NCBI GenBank assembly: GCA_964534125.1
Contig: CAZHOJ010000001.1
Location: forward strand, 620,001 to 684,000
Length of the DNA: 64,000 bases
Source: 2-02-FULL-55-14 sp964534125
GTDB lineage: Bacteria > Bacteroidota > Ignavibacteria > UBA10030
Direction: 5' to 3'
Part shown: piece after piece, positions 1 through 7,928 of the stretch
Layout: every line of letters begins with the position of its first letter
Position numbering within the stretch: position 1 is the first letter of the stretch
Translations under genes and position numbers: made by a program
Notes under the pieces: model-generated
Databases searched by the model: none
Seen by the model: the letters and a program-made list of their open reading frames with translations, nothing else
Told to the model about the DNA's origin: nothing

Positions 1-792
1 GGTCGGGAGTGAGGATGCGTGGGCGCAGCCGCCGAGCATCGCCTGATTCCCGCCGATATTGATGAGCAGGCCGATGCTCTCCCGACGGAACACATCATGA
101 CGGATCGCTATCGCTTCCTGGAGTGACGATGGAACGACCAGCGACCGGCCGGTCCGCCGCACGCTCTTTTCTATTGCGTCGATCCCCTCCATCGCCATAC
201 CCACCCCGGCATCCTCTTCTCCGCCCCGTGTGACGAACACAGACCGGAAAGGAACATCTGCCTGATCACCAAGGATGTGCTCCATGTCGGCCCAGGTGAG
301 GTCCTCTCTGTTGGCGCCGTACATCGAAGCGCCGAGCGAGCTGACGAGAACACCGCGCTGTCCCAGTTCGTCGAGTGCCGCCAGCACGCTTATGCCGAGG
401 CCCGGGAACGACCCTGAAAGCGCGACACCGACCGGACGGCCGGTGTCAGCTCCGGACTCCCGTATCATGCGCACGAGCAGCGACGCGAAGAACGGGTCGA
501 GCGAGAGCCTCTTTGCCTCCAGCGAGCCGAGCGTGGTCGTCAACGGCGAATATTCCGGGCCCAGAAGCTCACCATGCGGAACATCGGGGAAGAAATTCTC
601 CGTCCCGCGACGGTTCATCTCTCCTTCCAGGAGCTCCGCATATCGCCGCGATCGCACAGCGGCTCCCTTCATCACGGCGGCGTCCGGATGTTCGCGGTCG
701 GTCGTACCAAGCCCCTCAATGAAGACCAGGACCACTACGGCTGCGATGGCCGGCGGCAGCAACCTCTGCACTGAAAGCGGATGGGGCCTCAT
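1..792 (-). CDS. pgsW: PgsW-like poly-gamma-glutamate system protein (partial, 3' end cut by window edge)
   Basis: The gene runs off the left edge; 264 codons are visible from an ATG at 792. That ATG overlaps the stop of the pgsC gene by 4 bp (ATGA), which fixes the start and argues for translational coupling. The protein opens with a single hydrophobic segment (about residues 11-25, LPPAIAAVVVLVF), so it is probably membrane-anchored with an extracytoplasmic domain. Around residues 112-150 there is a glycine/serine-rich stretch (GVALSGSFPGLGISVLAAL), and a conserved-looking SSLGASMYGANREDLTWADM segment follows. Near the cut end is LINIGGNQAMLGGC. These features fit my recollection of the poly-gamma-glutamate system protein family found beside PgsB/PgsC in bacteria that lack the classical PgsA. 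The family's exact role is not established. The call rests on operon context plus resemblance recalled from memory. Confidence 0.75.
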   Translation of the reverse strand, partial: MRPHPLSVQRLLPPAIAAVVVLVFIEGLGTTDREHPDAAVMKGAAVRSRRYAELLEGEMNRRGTENFFPDVPHGELLGPEYSPLTTTLGSLEAKRLSLDPFFASLLVRMIRESGADTGRPVGVALSGSFPGLGISVLAALDELGQRGVLVSSLGASMYGANREDLTWADMEHILGDQADVPFRSVFVTRGGEEDAGVGMAMEGIDAIEKSVRRTGRSLVVPSSLQEAIAIRHDVFRRESIGLLINIGGNQAMLGGCAHASSLPT

Positions 793-1226
793 GCCGCATA
801 CCCCGCGAGGATGAGCACAAGATAGGTGCAAACCGTGACGATGGCGATTGCAGCGAGCGTGCGCAGCGGTCCCTGCTTGCGCATCTCGTTGCCGATGAGC
901 CCCGGGATGACAAAGCCGATCGCACGGATATCGACCGGCATAGAAGGCATCGGCATTATGTACATGTCAACAAGGACCGTGAGCGAGAACCCGAGCACGA
1001 CAGCGAACAGAAGCGTCCGCCGTCCATAGAGCAAGAGATACCGCGAAGCCACGAAGAGGACGATCCAGACGATCAGGGCAAGGATGAGCGTTGCCAGGAT
1101 CCGTTCCGGGAAGAGGATGGAGAGAGCGATATAACCGGGAGCGACGACGCCGCCCGGAGACACGCCTGTCAGTTCATAGAAGAGGAAGCCGACCACAAGG
1201 CCGATGAACAAAGCTTCAATGACCAT
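789..1226 (-). CDS. pgsC: PgsC/CapC poly-gamma-glutamate biosynthesis membrane protein
   Basis: A 145-aa protein made almost entirely of hydrophobic segments (four to five predicted membrane helices), the usual size and character of PgsC/CapC. It starts MVIEALFIGLVVGFLFYEL and has the PGG..APGY motif (SPGGVVAPGYIAL) near residues 23-35 typical of this family. PgsC is the membrane partner of the PgsB ligase in the poly-gamma-glutamate synthase. I chose the ATG at 1226 because AGGGAG sits about 7 nt upstream; an in-frame ATG at 1247 would add seven mostly charged residues. The gene overlaps the pgsB end by about 11 bp and the PgsW-like start by 4 bp, so the three are translated as a unit. Confidence 0.9.
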   Translation of the reverse strand: MVIEALFIGLVVGFLFYELTGVSPGGVVAPGYIALSILFPERILATLILALIVWIVLFVASRYLLLYGRRTLLFAVVLGFSLTVLVDMYIMPMPSMPVDIRAIGFVIPGLIGNEMRKQGPLRTLAAIAIVTVCTYLVLILAGYAA

Positions 1227-2364
1227 GCGTCGCTCCCTGGAACGCATCGATGATACGGAAGCCGTCGCCGCCGATGTTCATCAATCCGACGAAGGTCGCC
1301 GCACCCCGCGTCAGTACGCTGCAGCGTTCGGGCGCATGCCGCACATCATCGTCCGACCATTGATGCAGGATCGATGGATCGACACCGGCATGAACGAGCG
1401 CGCGCCCGCAGTAGCCGCTGTGCGAACCAGTCACGATCACACCGCTGAGATCGCGTCTTGTCGCGACCCACTGCGTGAATTGCCTCGTTCGAAGAGGCCG
1501 GTCAGCCCTTGTATTGAGGATGAGGAAAAGGTTCCCCGTGACAGATCCTGATGCGCGGCAGGATCCGAGGAACAGCTCTGCTGACTGCGCATCATTCACA
1601 CTGAAACCGTCGATGAACACACGCCGGACACCGCCGGACTCCCATGGATAGGACTGAGGGACTGACGCCGCGGCCTCCTTCGTGATAGCCTCCAGGGCGA
1701 TGCGCGGATCGACTCCCGCCTCGATGCAGGCTTGCAGGGCCAGGGCGATGTTCCCTCGTCGAAAGTCCGGGATCGGACTATCTGCATTATCGCCGTTCTC
1801 TGTCCTTACGATCCTCCTGCCGGCAGCTGAAGAAATGCCGGTATCGAGGTCCTCCAGGACCCCGCCTGGAAGCACCAGCACACCGGTGCCTGCGACTGCT
1901 GCTGCGGCAGGACCTTCGAGCGGCGTAAGGCCTCCATAGACCTCAGCATGGTCCTCACGCACATTGGTCAGGACCGAGACGGTCGGTCGGAGCACGTCGG
2001 CCTCGAACCGCTGGAGGGTCGGATCGACGGACATACATTCCAGGACAACTGCGTCGCATTCTATCCTGCCTGCGCGGACCAGCGTGCGGACCTGTTCATG
2101 AACACGTGCGGCACCACGACGACGGATGCGCTGAAGTGAGCCATCGGGCAACAGCAGCTCCGGAACCACTCCCGTGACCTTCCCGAGCGGCCGCATTCCG
2201 CCGGCACGGAGGCCCGCGACGATGTACCGGACCACGGACGATTTGCCGCGGGTACCGCTGACATGGATACGGAGAGGGATGCGATCCCGGTACAACCGGA
2301 CGACGATCGCTTCGGCGACAAGGAATGCGATGAGGAGGAGCGGCAAAATGAGCGGAACGGTCAC
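1216..2364 (-). CDS. pgsB: PgsB/CapB poly-gamma-glutamate synthase, ATP-dependent amide ligase
   Basis: A 382-aa Mur-ligase-like enzyme. An N-terminal membrane helix (residues 4-22) is followed by the P-loop variant HVSGTRGKSSV at about residues 34-44, diagnostic of PgsB/CapB. Downstream are VLECMSVDP and LTNVREDHAEVYG, equivalent to the metal/ATP-site segments of amide ligases. The family joins glutamate through gamma-carboxylates using ATP, with PgsC. The start is set by a 4-bp overlap with the stop of the upstream aldolase gene. PgsA (the CapA exporter-like subunit) is not in the window; a PgsW-like gene takes the third place. Whether the product is a capsule, a released polymer or a short oligomer cannot be told from sequence. 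Confidence 0.93.
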   Translation of the reverse strand: MTVPLILPLLLIAFLVAEAIVVRLYRDRIPLRIHVSGTRGKSSVVRYIVAGLRAGGMRPLGKVTGVVPELLLPDGSLQRIRRRGAARVHEQVRTLVRAGRIECDAVVLECMSVDPTLQRFEADVLRPTVSVLTNVREDHAEVYGGLTPLEGPAAAAVAGTGVLVLPGGVLEDLDTGISSAAGRRIVRTENGDNADSPIPDFRRGNIALALQACIEAGVDPRIALEAITKEAAASVPQSYPWESGGVRRVFIDGFSVNDAQSAELFLGSCRASGSVTGNLFLILNTRADRPLRTRQFTQWVATRRDLSGVIVTGSHSGYCGRALVHAGVDPSILHQWSDDDVRHAPERCSVLTRGAATFVGLMNIGGDGFRIIDAFQGATHGH

Positions 2365-3260
2365 AACAGGGATGCTTGCTTGAGCACGGCCTCCATAGCC
2401 TGCTTCTCATCCGTGCTGAGTGGCTGAAGCGGGGAGCGGACATGCCCTCCCTTGTATCCGAGCAGGTCGCACGAGTATTTCAGGCCTGCGACGCCGTATG
2501 TGGCCGTGACGGCCTCGTTCACAGGAAGCATCCGGAGATAGAGCGCCTTGGCCTCATCCATCTTTCCGGCATCGAACAGACGCTGGATGTCGACGCACTC
2601 AACAGGACAGCAGTTCGCGAGGGCGTGGATCCCACCCCTGATGCCGAGCTGCAGGGCGGGCAGCCATCCGCTTGCCGTACCGACAAAGAGGTTGAACGAG
2701 GGATCCAGGATCCTCACGAGGCCGGCCAGGCCCGGGATATTGCCCGAGCTGTCCTTCATGCCGACGAGGTTCGGATGCTCGCTCAGCGTCTTCACCGTGG
2801 ACGCCCCGAGAGTCCGATGCGTGAACTTCGGGACCTGATAGATGAGGATGGGAATATCGCTCGCATCGGACACTTCACGGAAGAAGGCGATCTGCGCCTT
2901 GTCGTTCATCTTGTCGGCATAGTAGAAGGGCGTGACGATGAGCGCCGATTCTGCCCCCGCTTTTGCAGCCGCGTTCGTGAGGCGGATGGTCTCGCGGGCG
3001 GATTCCATTCCCGTGCCGACCATGATGTGCTTGTCCGGGGACCGGAGCTTCACAGCGATCTCTACGAGCCGTATCTTCTCTTCGAACGTCAGATAGACCG
3101 CCTCACTGTTCGAGCCGAGTACGAGATACCCGCTGAGCGGCGTCGAGTTCCATCGCTCGATGTTGAATGCGAAAGCGTCCTCATCGACATCGCCGTTGGC
3201 CTTGAATGGTGTGACAATGGGAGGAAGAACGCCGGAGAGTGTGAGGCGGGTAGGAGTCAT
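2361..3260 (-). CDS. Dihydrodipicolinate synthase-family aldolase (4-hydroxy-2-oxoglutarate aldolase-like)
   Basis: A 299-aa class I aldolase of the DapA superfamily. Visible landmarks are the N-terminal GVLPPIVTPF, the substrate-loop LVLGSNSEAVYLT (residues about 46-58), the proton-relay tyrosine Y141 in LIYQVPKFT and the Schiff-base lysine K169 in VGMKDSSGN. DapA proper usually has a GTTGE loop. The GSNSE loop is closer to 4-hydroxy-2-oxoglutarate aldolase (HOGA), which splits that compound to pyruvate and glyoxylate, but other keto-acid aldolases remain possible. It overlaps pgsB by 4 bp and is therefore the first visible gene of the aldolase-pgsB-pgsC-pgsW unit. This is an unusual partner for polyglutamate synthesis. 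Confidence 0.85.
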   Translation of the reverse strand: MTPTRLTLSGVLPPIVTPFKANGDVDEDAFAFNIERWNSTPLSGYLVLGSNSEAVYLTFEEKIRLVEIAVKLRSPDKHIMVGTGMESARETIRLTNAAAKAGAESALIVTPFYYADKMNDKAQIAFFREVSDASDIPILIYQVPKFTHRTLGASTVKTLSEHPNLVGMKDSSGNIPGLAGLVRILDPSFNLFVGTASGWLPALQLGIRGGIHALANCCPVECVDIQRLFDAGKMDEAKALYLRMLPVNEAVTATYGVAGLKYSCDLLGYKGGHVRSPLQPLSTDEKQAMEAVLKQASLL

Positions 3261-3280
3261 GGTGGTCTTCGTGAAGTTCT

Positions 3281-3440
3281 TGATTCTCTCACCCCTCGAC
3301 TACGCTCGGGGAGACATTCCCCTCGATATAGCCTGTCCTGAGCGGAGCGAAGGGCTCGGGATGACACCTGCGCTCAGCGCATATGGATAGTCCGTGCAGT
3401 CCGTCTCATGTCAGTCCGAGCGAAGTCGAGGACTGACTGG
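3281..3440. repeat. Dispersed palindromic intergenic repeat (copy 1 and a fragment)
   Basis: Between the aldolase and the GIY-YIG gene lies a unit built from CCCCTCGACTACGCTCGGGG, CCTGTCCTGAGCGGAGCGAA and GGGCTCGGGATGACA (about 3284-3365). A shorter related piece (AGTCCGAGCGAAGTCGAGGA) lies at about 3413-3432. The same unit recurs at 3855-4128. The halves are self-complementary (CTCGAC/GTCGAG, CGCTC/GAGCG), so transcripts would fold. Nothing coding is seen. Repeats of this style are scattered between genes in many environmental genomes; function is unknown. Confidence 0.75.
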
Positions 3441-3791
3441 CTAGTTCTCGAACAGAGGGAAGACAAACCCGCCCGCCCAAACGAACTTCGGCAAATAGTG
3501 AGTCGAATTTCTGCAGGCAGAAAGCTCATGCAGCAACCCCGGATTGCCTTCGATGAGCCCCCGCTTTTTCCCATGCGACCATCGTTTCAATTTCTTCTCT
3601 GCGGCGATGGCATCTGAAGGATGGTCGAACGACTGTGCCCATACAAGTTTCACGGGCCTGCGGGTATATGTGTATGCCTTTCTTGAGAAACCTATGATGT
3701 GCTGATGCAGTCGGGCATCAAGGTCGGACGTGACACCTACGTAGTATGTCCCATCCGAGCATTCAAGGATATACACCCAGTATTCCTTCAT
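3441..3791 (-). CDS. GIY-YIG nuclease superfamily protein (UPF0213/YhbQ-like)
   Basis: A 116-aa single-domain protein starting MKEYWVYILECSDGTYYVG. The GIY-YIG signature appears as VYI...(10 aa)...YYVG, followed by DLDARLHQH (catalytic Arg region), a Tyr-containing stretch (YTYTRRPVKLVWAQSF) and the AIAAEKKLKRWSHGKKRGLI helix with the family Glu. Small proteins of this kind are common, often in repeat-rich spots, and biochemical roles are poorly defined; DNA-repair nuclease activity is inferred from the fold. The start is chosen at 3791 because AGGAGG lies about 8-13 nt upstream. An in-frame ATG at 3860 would add residues encoded by the repeat. The gene is flanked on both sides by the same palindromic repeat family. 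Confidence 0.88.
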   Translation of the reverse strand: MKEYWVYILECSDGTYYVGVTSDLDARLHQHIIGFSRKAYTYTRRPVKLVWAQSFDHPSDAIAAEKKLKRWSHGKKRGLIEGNPGLLHELSACRNSTHYLPKFVWAGGFVFPLFEN

Positions 3792-3849
3792 CTTCCCCCC
3801 TCCTGAGGCTTGATGTATCCTTGTAGGGAGAATTCTGAAGGATGTCAAG

Positions 3850-4128
3850 GTGGGTCTCACCCCTCGACTACGCTCGGGGTGACATTCCCCTCGACGGAGC
3901 CTGTCCTGAGCGGAGCGAAGAGTCGGGGTGATATTCCCCTCGACGGAGCCTGTCCTGAGCGGAGCGAAGAGTCGGGGTGATATTCCCNNNNNNNNNNNNN
4001 NNNNNNNNNNNNNNNNNNNNNNNNNNNNNNNNNNNNNNNNNNNNNNNNNNNNNNNNNNNNNNNNNNNNNNNNNNNNNNNNNNNNNNNCTCGACGGAGCCT
4101 GTCCTGAGCGAAGGGCTCGGGGTGACAT
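3850..4128. repeat. Tandem array of the palindromic repeat, interrupted by a scaffold gap
   Basis: At least three direct copies of the unit seen at 3281-3365 lie here: CCCCTCGACTACGCTCGGGG then CCTGTCCTGAGCGGAGCGAA then AGTCGGGGTGATATTCCCC. The copies are tightly spaced, with a final copy after the gap at 4088-4128. Positions 3988-4087 are unknown bases. The number of copies in the real genome cannot be determined from this sequence. Confidence 0.85.
3988..4087. other. Assembly gap of 100 N
   Basis: Exactly one hundred N lie within a tandem repeat, a length conventionally used by scaffolding or submission tools for a gap of unknown size. The true distance between the GIY-YIG gene and the aminotransferase gene is therefore unknown, and genes could be missing. 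Confidence 0.98.
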
Positions 4129-4187
4129 GCACGAGCATTCCGCCGCGCTGGAGGGGCTCTGCTATGCTGAGCTCAGCTGCGCCCTAA

Positions 4188-5336
4188 TCATTTGCCTGTC
4201 AGCTTCTCCTGCAGCGCAGCAAGACCAGCGCCAGGCGTGATCCCCTGCCCCAGCCGGATCAACGTCCGTTCGATAGCGGCGATAACATCGACCAGGATAT
4301 GTGCATCAATATTGCCCATATGGCCGAGGCGGAACAGCTTGCCAGCATACGGCCCCAATCCCGCTGCCACCTGCACACCCTCCTCTGCCAGGGTCTTCCT
4401 GAAAGCCGCGTCGTCCGTTCCCTCTTTATAAAGAACACCCGACACGGTGACAGCCCTTGATCCGGGCGCAGCAAGAATGCGAAGACCAAGCGCCTCCAAT
4501 CCCGCCCAGATGGCGGCGGCGAAGCGCTCGTGCCGTGAATACCGGGCCTCGAGCCCCTCGTGCTTGATGATCGCGATGGCTTCCTTGAGCGCCCACATCA
4601 TGTTAACTGCGGGGGTGGCGAAGTACTTCGAGGGATCGTGCATGATCGGGAGCCACGTATCGAAGTCGCAGTAGTACTCGGGGATCGTACCGAGCGTGGA
4701 CCGCTTCTGCAACGCCTTCTTGCCTGCCCAGAGCATCATCAGGCCCGGAGGCACGCCGAATGCCTTTTGCGAGCCGGTGAACAGGATGTCGACTCCCATG
4801 TCATCCACCTGTTCACGGACACCCGCCGTTGCACAAACGCCGTCGAGAACGAAGATGGTCTCCGGAAAATCCTTCATCATCTTCCCAAAACCATCAGCAT
4901 CCGCGCAGGCGCCCGTTGAGGTATCGACATGCGTAACGGTCATGATCGCATACGTCTTCGACGAAAGAGCCTTCCGGACCTCGTCCAACGGCACGGTCTT
5001 GCCCCACTCGCTCGAGAGCACATCGACCTCGAGCCCTTTCCTCGTACAAATGTCCCGGAACCGGTCTCCAAAATATCCGTGGGAAACGACCAAAGCCTTT
5101 TCACCGCGCTTCGTCGTGTTCGCGACAGCCATCTCCATGGCCAGCGTCCCGCTTCCCGCCACGACGAAGACCTCTCCGTCTGTGCGCCACAGTTCACGGA
5201 GGTCCTTCAGAATATCCTTGAAATCCTGCACAAAGACGGGATCGCCGAACGCAATGGTCTCGCGGCCGAGCTGTTCCTGTATGGACCGGGCCACGGGCGT
5301 CGGTCCGGGAATCATCATGAGTTTGTGCGTCTTCAT
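4188..5336 (-). CDS. Class V aminotransferase (alanine-glyoxylate / serine-glyoxylate aminotransferase family)
   Basis: A 382-aa PLP enzyme starting MKTHKLMMIPGPTPV, the usual N-terminus of the AGXT/serine-pyruvate family. The phosphate-loop region is VVAGSGTLAMEMAVAN (58-73), the cofactor Asp is D165 in VLDGVCAT, and the PLP lysine is K191 in FTGSQKAFGVPPGL. C-terminal RLGHMGNID carries the Arg that binds the substrate carboxylate. Likely reaction: amino-group transfer among alanine/serine and glyoxylate/pyruvate; the exact pair cannot be read from sequence. It lies 45 nt downstream of the gamma-glutamyltransferase and in the same direction. An HOGA-like aldolase, whose product would be glyoxylate, lies 0.9 kb further on, beyond the gap. 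Confidence 0.9.
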   Translation of the reverse strand: MKTHKLMMIPGPTPVARSIQEQLGRETIAFGDPVFVQDFKDILKDLRELWRTDGEVFVVAGSGTLAMEMAVANTTKRGEKALVVSHGYFGDRFRDICTRKGLEVDVLSSEWGKTVPLDEVRKALSSKTYAIMTVTHVDTSTGACADADGFGKMMKDFPETIFVLDGVCATAGVREQVDDMGVDILFTGSQKAFGVPPGLMMLWAGKKALQKRSTLGTIPEYYCDFDTWLPIMHDPSKYFATPAVNMMWALKEAIAIIKHEGLEARYSRHERFAAAIWAGLEALGLRILAAPGSRAVTVSGVLYKEGTDDAAFRKTLAEEGVQVAAGLGPYAGKLFRLGHMGNIDAHILVDVIAAIERTLIRLGQGITPGAGLAALQEKLTGK

Positions 5337-5381
5337 TGTCTTGTCCCGAAGCTGATGGATCGATATCTGGGCGTTGTCAGG

Positions 5382-7190
5382 TCAGTACCCGACCGCAGTC
5401 CCTCCGCGCCGGGCATCGGCGCTGCCGTAAAGCATTCCGGTCCCGCTCTCCCGGAGAATGACCTGCGCGCCACCGAAGAACAGGTCGAACTCCCCGTAGA
5501 CCTTGATCGTATGCCCCCGACGTTCCAACCCTGTCTGCACCTGTTCGCCGATGCGGCTCTCCAGATGCAGGAAGTCGTCGAACTTCTGGCAAAAGAACCT
5601 CGGGGCATTGTTCACCTCAGCTGCGTTCATGCCGAAGTCGACAGCATTCACGATCAGCTGGATCACGGTCGCCATGATGCGGGCTGCACCCGGCGTTCCG
5701 ACCGACAGAAAGAGCTGGCCGTCCTTCAACAGCAGTGTCGGAGAAATGGAGCTGCGGGGCTGCTTCCTCGGTGCTATGGAATTGACCTTCGCCCTGAGAG
5801 AATAGTTCGACATGGAGGTGTTCAGGAGAACGCCGGCCGCCGTGAGTCCGGATCCGAAGAAGGTACCGAGCGTCTGGGTCAGCGAGACCGCATTCCCGGA
5901 CTCATCGACGACGGTCAGATGCGTCGTATGCCCGCCGTATTCCACCGCCTCTTCCAGACGCACAACCTCACCCCACGCGGTCACCGCAAGATCGCTGAGG
6001 TCCTCGCCACCATGACGCAGAGTGCTACCCTCTCCCCTCCATCCTTCTGACGGTTTCGTATCGTAGGGCTTCGGATCCCCCGGCTCCGTCTGTCGATAGG
6101 TCGGCGGCTGTGCGATGTTGGGATCGATGCTCTTGTACCGCTCTTTTGCATACGCCTTCGAGGTCAGACCCTCGACAGGTATGTGGCGGAAGCGCGGGTC
6201 TTCCATGTATGCAATACGGTCCGCATAGACCCTCCGCATCGTCTCGGCCATCAGGTGAAGGGTCGCATCAGAGATGCTGTAGTGTCCCATCTGCTTCAGA
6301 TCGGCGTTCTCGAGCATGTTGAGCGCTTCGATGATCGTGACGCCGGATTGCGGGGGAGCAGCGCTCAGGACCTCGTACCCTCTGTAGGTGCCGCGTACCG
6401 GTTCGGTGACGTAGGCATGGAAGGACGAAAGATCTTCAAGGGTCAGCATGCCGCCGTTCTCTGTCACGGCCTTCACGATCGCCTCGGCGACCGGTCCTTC
6501 ATAGAATCCCGGACGCCCCTTGTCGCCGATCAGCTGCAGCGTCTTCGCCAGCTCCGGCATCCGGAGCGTGTCGCCGAACATCAGCGGAAAGCCATCCCGG
6601 AGATAGACATCCGCCGTGGAGGGGTATTGCTGAAGGATCTCCACATTATCAAGGATGATGCTCGCAAGGGTCTGGTCGATGGCAAATCCCTGTTCGGCAT
6701 AGCGTATGGCCGGCACGACGACCACGCTGAGCGGGAGCGTCCCATACTTCTCGAGCGCCGTCACCAGCCCCGCCACGGTACCAGGAATCGTCACAGCACG
6801 TGCCGACTTCGAATCATCCGAGGTATACTTCAATTCCTCTATCCTGCCCGAGGTCTCGGTGTAGTAGTTGATGTACACGGACGACCGGGGTTCCTTGAGG
6901 TATATGACCATGCTCCCTCCGCCGCCCAATCCCGACCCATCCGGTTCGACAACTCCGATGGCGAATGCCGCCGCAACAGCTGCATCGACGGCGTTCCCTC
7001 CCTTCTGGAGCATCTCAAGCGCAGCGTCGCTTGCGAGCGGATGTGCCGTCGCGACCATTGCCTTCGATCCGGCAGCCATCTCGCCCTTTGCGGCGATGTT
7101 CAGCTGCTGCGCCTGGAGCGCTGGCATGGCGAGGACACAAAGGAGCAGGTGCCAGTACCACCATGTGCGGGACGTTGGTGCCATTCTCAT
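5382..7190 (-). CDS. ggt: Gamma-glutamyltransferase (exported)
   Basis: 602 aa, the typical length of GGT precursors. An N-terminal signal peptide (WHLLLCVLAMPALQAQQ) leads to the large-subunit start MVATAHPLASDAALEML. Further family signatures are GGNAVDAAVAAAFA (64-77), DGSGLGGGGSM and AAPPQSGVTIIEAL. The autoprocessing and catalytic site is TTHLTVVD, where T422 should be the new N-terminal nucleophile of the small subunit. FGSGL and ARIMATVIQLIVN follow. GGT hydrolyses or transfers gamma-glutamyl groups from glutathione, gamma-peptides or poly-gamma-glutamate in the periplasm. A GGGGAT ribosome-binding site precedes the ATG. It is separated by 185 nt from the upstream DUF6305-like gene. 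Its closeness to pgs genes recalls Bacillus, where GGT degrades polyglutamate. Confidence 0.96.
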   Translation of the reverse strand: MRMAPTSRTWWYWHLLLCVLAMPALQAQQLNIAAKGEMAAGSKAMVATAHPLASDAALEMLQKGGNAVDAAVAAAFAIGVVEPDGSGLGGGGSMVIYLKEPRSSVYINYYTETSGRIEELKYTSDDSKSARAVTIPGTVAGLVTALEKYGTLPLSVVVVPAIRYAEQGFAIDQTLASIILDNVEILQQYPSTADVYLRDGFPLMFGDTLRMPELAKTLQLIGDKGRPGFYEGPVAEAIVKAVTENGGMLTLEDLSSFHAYVTEPVRGTYRGYEVLSAAPPQSGVTIIEALNMLENADLKQMGHYSISDATLHLMAETMRRVYADRIAYMEDPRFRHIPVEGLTSKAYAKERYKSIDPNIAQPPTYRQTEPGDPKPYDTKPSEGWRGEGSTLRHGGEDLSDLAVTAWGEVVRLEEAVEYGGHTTHLTVVDESGNAVSLTQTLGTFFGSGLTAAGVLLNTSMSNYSLRAKVNSIAPRKQPRSSISPTLLLKDGQLFLSVGTPGAARIMATVIQLIVNAVDFGMNAAEVNNAPRFFCQKFDDFLHLESRIGEQVQTGLERRGHTIKVYGEFDLFFGGAQVILRESGTGMLYGSADARRGGTAVGY

Positions 7191-7375
7191 GTTATGATCC
7201 CCGATCAGAGTGGGAATGATGGTGAGGTATCACGCAGCAGTCTGAAGCCGTACCAGAAACTGCATTCTTTCAAGGACATACTTTTCGCGCAGCGGCCGGC
7301 ACACGCTACCTGTTCAAACGTTGCGATCGCGGCTTCCGTCGCGCCCGCCGCGAGAGAACGATGCCGACATGGCTT
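7191..7375. other. Non-coding gap between ggt and the DUF6305-like gene
   Basis: No convincing reading frame is present on either strand. This is the widest spacing in the 18.3-5.4 kb co-directional cluster, so it is the most likely place for a secondary promoter for ggt and the aminotransferase, but I cannot point to a clear promoter. Confidence 0.4.
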
Positions 7376-7915
7376 CTACTTCCCGAAGGCAGCACCGAGC
7401 GGCTTCATCGTGTCTGCAATCTTGTCCACGAGCTCGATGGGGACCTTCTTCTCCTTCGCCAGGTTCGTGAAAAATCCATCCTCGTCCCCCTGACGGACAA
7501 CGATGTACTTCGAGGAAGCCTCCGCAGCAAGAGTATTGAACGGGTCTGACTGTGTCCCGCGGCGCGGAACGCCCCCGATATGCATCAGAAGAATGCCGAC
7601 CTTCTGCTTCTTCGCTTCAGCAATGATCGCCTTGACGCGGTCCATCTCCTCTTCTTTGCTGATGCCCGCTGCACCAAGCCCCTTCGAGCTGAAGCCCGGC
7701 ACCAGAATGAGGGTCTTGATCCCCTTGAGGTTCTCCGCTGTGGCCTTCGCCTCGACCGTCGCTTCAAGCTTGAGCCGCTTGCACATCATACTGACCATCG
7801 TCACATCAGCGCTCTGACCGGCGGAGGTGACCAGCACGGGCTGCTCATATGTCTGCGCTCCGGCGACGACGAGCATGCCGAGCATGAGGATGGTGACCGA
7901 AAACAGGATTCTCAT
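7376..7915 (-). CDS. Secreted DUF6305-like protein
   Basis: A 179-aa protein with a clear signal peptide (MRILFSVTILMLGMLVVAGAQ). The mature part begins YEQPVLVTSAGQSADVTMVSM and contains LKGIKTLILVPGFSSKGLGAAGI, VGILLMHIGGVPRRGTQSD and a C-terminal VIELV-type helix region. The alternating beta-alpha pattern suggests a small Rossmann-like or flavodoxin-like domain in the periplasm. I associate the VLVTSAGQS start with DUF6305, a family without assigned function that tends to sit beside transporters and hydrolases. It lies 13 nt downstream of the metallohydrolase gene, so it is probably part of the same transcript. I cannot assign an activity; it may bind the substrate of the adjacent permease. 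Confidence 0.7.
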   Translation of the reverse strand: MRILFSVTILMLGMLVVAGAQTYEQPVLVTSAGQSADVTMVSMMCKRLKLEATVEAKATAENLKGIKTLILVPGFSSKGLGAAGISKEEEMDRVKAIIAEAKKQKVGILLMHIGGVPRRGTQSDPFNTLAAEASSKYIVVRQGDEDGFFTNLAKEKKVPIELVDKIADTMKPLGAAFGK

Positions 7916-7928
7916 GGTTTCACCTTGT

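Noticed and set aside
2361..3260. Naming the aldolase dapA
   Set aside because: The substrate loop is GSNSE rather than the GTTGE normal for DapA, and the gene lies in a pgs operon, not a lysine operon.
7376..7389. TAGAAG-like start at the DUF6305 gene end as another MITE end
   Set aside because: Only a few bases match and no partner end lies within 300 bp; the TAG is the stop codon of the gene.
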